Shown here: positions 63,456-64,000 of the stretch, piece after piece | Position numbering within the stretch: the stretch's first letter is position 1 | Layout of the letters: each line of letters starts with the position of its first letter | Assembly: GCF_023734135.1 (NCBI RefSeq) | Contig: NZ_AP025730.1 | Coordinates: forward strand, 4,464,001-4,528,000 | DNA from: Sphaerotilus microaerophilus | GTDB lineage: Bacteria > Pseudomonadota > Gammaproteobacteria > Burkholderiales > Burkholderiaceae_C | DNA length: 64,000 nt | Reading direction: 5' to 3' | Position numbers and translations under genes: made by a program | Notes under the pieces: generated by a model | Told to the model about the DNA's origin: nothing | Databases searched by the model: none | What the model saw: only the letters and a program-made list of their open reading frames with translations

Positions 63456-64000
63456 TCACACCACCAGCACCCGCACCGGACCCGTCCACGGGCCATAGCC
63501 GTTGTGGTTGGCCCCGCGCATGCGCACCCACACGAAGCCTGGCGCCAGCCCCTCCAGCGCCACGCGCTGCACCGAGAACACCGTCTGCGCGTGCGACCAC
63601 ACCGTGCTGCCGTTGGTGCTGGCAGGGTCGGTGGAGGCGGTCTGCACCTCATAGGCCACTGCCCTTTCGGAGCGGCCGGCACGCAGCTCGATGCGCCCGC
63701 CATGCTCCGTCGCCACCCCCCGCAGCTCCGCCATCGGCCCCGGCGGCACGGCGCCGCTGCTGCTGCGGGCCTGCTCCTGGCGCAATGCAAAGCCGGTGCT
63801 GACCAGCATCGCCACGCTGCCGTTGGCCTGGAACTCCACATACGCCGCCACCCGGCGCAACATCTCCGTGAACGCCTGCCGCGCTGCGTTGCGCGCGGCG
63901 ATCTTCTGCGTGTCATGCGTCAACGCCGCGTGATACGCCTCCCGGTAGGCCTGATACGCCGCATCCAGCTGCTCCCAGCTGGGCGTCGAATCTCCCCAGG
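63456..64000 (-). CDS. FN3-like protein, 5' end outside the window
   Basis: Partial: the frame is open to the window edge, so the gene starts beyond 64000. The visible C-terminal 181 residues begin with a helical part rich in Ala, Tyr and Gln (WEQLDAAYQAYREAYHAAL) and end in a fibronectin type III-like beta domain (GGRIELRAGRSERAVAYEVQ, then GLAPGFVWVRMRGAN and GYGPWTGPVRVLVV). Such proteins occur widely in bacteria without known function. A TTG at 63923 could be read as a start but lies within the continuing frame and is not favoured. Confidence 0.75.
   Translation of the reverse strand, partial: WGDSTPSWEQLDAAYQAYREAYHAALTHDTQKIAARNAARQAFTEMLRRVAAYVEFQANGSVAMLVSTGFALRQEQARSSSGAVPPGPMAELRGVATEHGGRIELRAGRSERAVAYEVQTASTDPASTNGSTVWSHAQTVFSVQRVALEGLAPGFVWVRMRGANHNGYGPWTGPVRVLVV

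Overview
The window is GC-rich (about 70% by eye) and its gene content points to a betaproteobacterium of the order Burkholderiales, probably in the Sphaerotilus/Leptothrix/Rubrivivax neighbourhood. The pointers are an NAD-dependent molybdenum formate dehydrogenase (fds type), a divergent apbC/mrp-metG pair, a DUF3460-scpA pair, and EpsF/EpsG-type polysaccharide chain-length proteins. The taxonomic call is inference; no rRNA or tRNA gene was seen.

Region 1 (1-3146) is the trailer side of a CRISPR array transcribed on the + strand. Fifteen 37-bp repeats are present. The first spacer is split by a complete 1158-bp insertion sequence (79-1236) with 13-bp terminal inverted repeats and an exact 5-bp target duplication. 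After repeat 15 come about 825 bp with two small overlapping ORFs and a terminator, then a decayed repeat-spacer-repeat remnant that runs up to the fdsD stop codon. No cas gene lies in the window.

Region 2 (3144-9611, minus strand) is an fdsGBAD formate dehydrogenase operon, without an fdsC/fdhD-type gene, and a LysR-type regulator gene. A perfect LysR-type dyad lies between regulator and operon. Region 3 (9806-13187) pairs a lipoprotein subtilase with a small secreted protein resembling the PrcB C-terminal domain; a Fur-box-like sequence lies upstream. Region 4 (13255-22498) is mostly housekeeping: mrp, metG, a siderophore-type N-acetyltransferase, a SulP transporter, a CYTH protein, DUF3460, scpA and a Dyp-type peroxidase. 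Region 5 (22847-27639) is a LysM-FecR protein overlapping a CHASE2-PAS-GGDEF-EAL c-di-GMP enzyme. It is followed by guaC and a secreted parallel beta-helix protein.

Region 6 (30369-56751) is a large cell-surface polysaccharide locus. A minus-strand arm (42096 down to 31543, then an acyltransferase) encodes Wzz/EpsF, Wzx, Wzy, a family-2 glycosyltransferase, another glycosyltransferase, an EpsG-type kinase-like protein, two more glycosyltransferases and a sugar epimerase. A plus-strand arm starts at 42517 with the initiating phosphoglycosyltransferase and a glycosyltransferase, is interrupted by uvrD, and resumes at 47446. It then carries a CDP-sugar module: C-methyltransferase, CDP-glucose 4,6-dehydratase, RfbC-like epimerase, DUF4910 protein, glucose-1-phosphate cytidylyltransferase, PIG-L deacetylase, class III aminotransferase and SDR. 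I infer a Wzx/Wzy-dependent polymer carrying a branched (C-methylated) 6-deoxy sugar made from CDP-glucose.

Region 7 (56942-64000) has a TonB-dependent receptor, two more c-di-GMP enzymes (a membrane GGEEF cyclase and a PAS-GGDDF-EAL protein) and the 3' part of an FN3-like protein that runs off the window edge. With region 5 this makes three c-di-GMP proteins around the polysaccharide locus, which fits c-di-GMP control of matrix production, though nothing in the sequence proves it.
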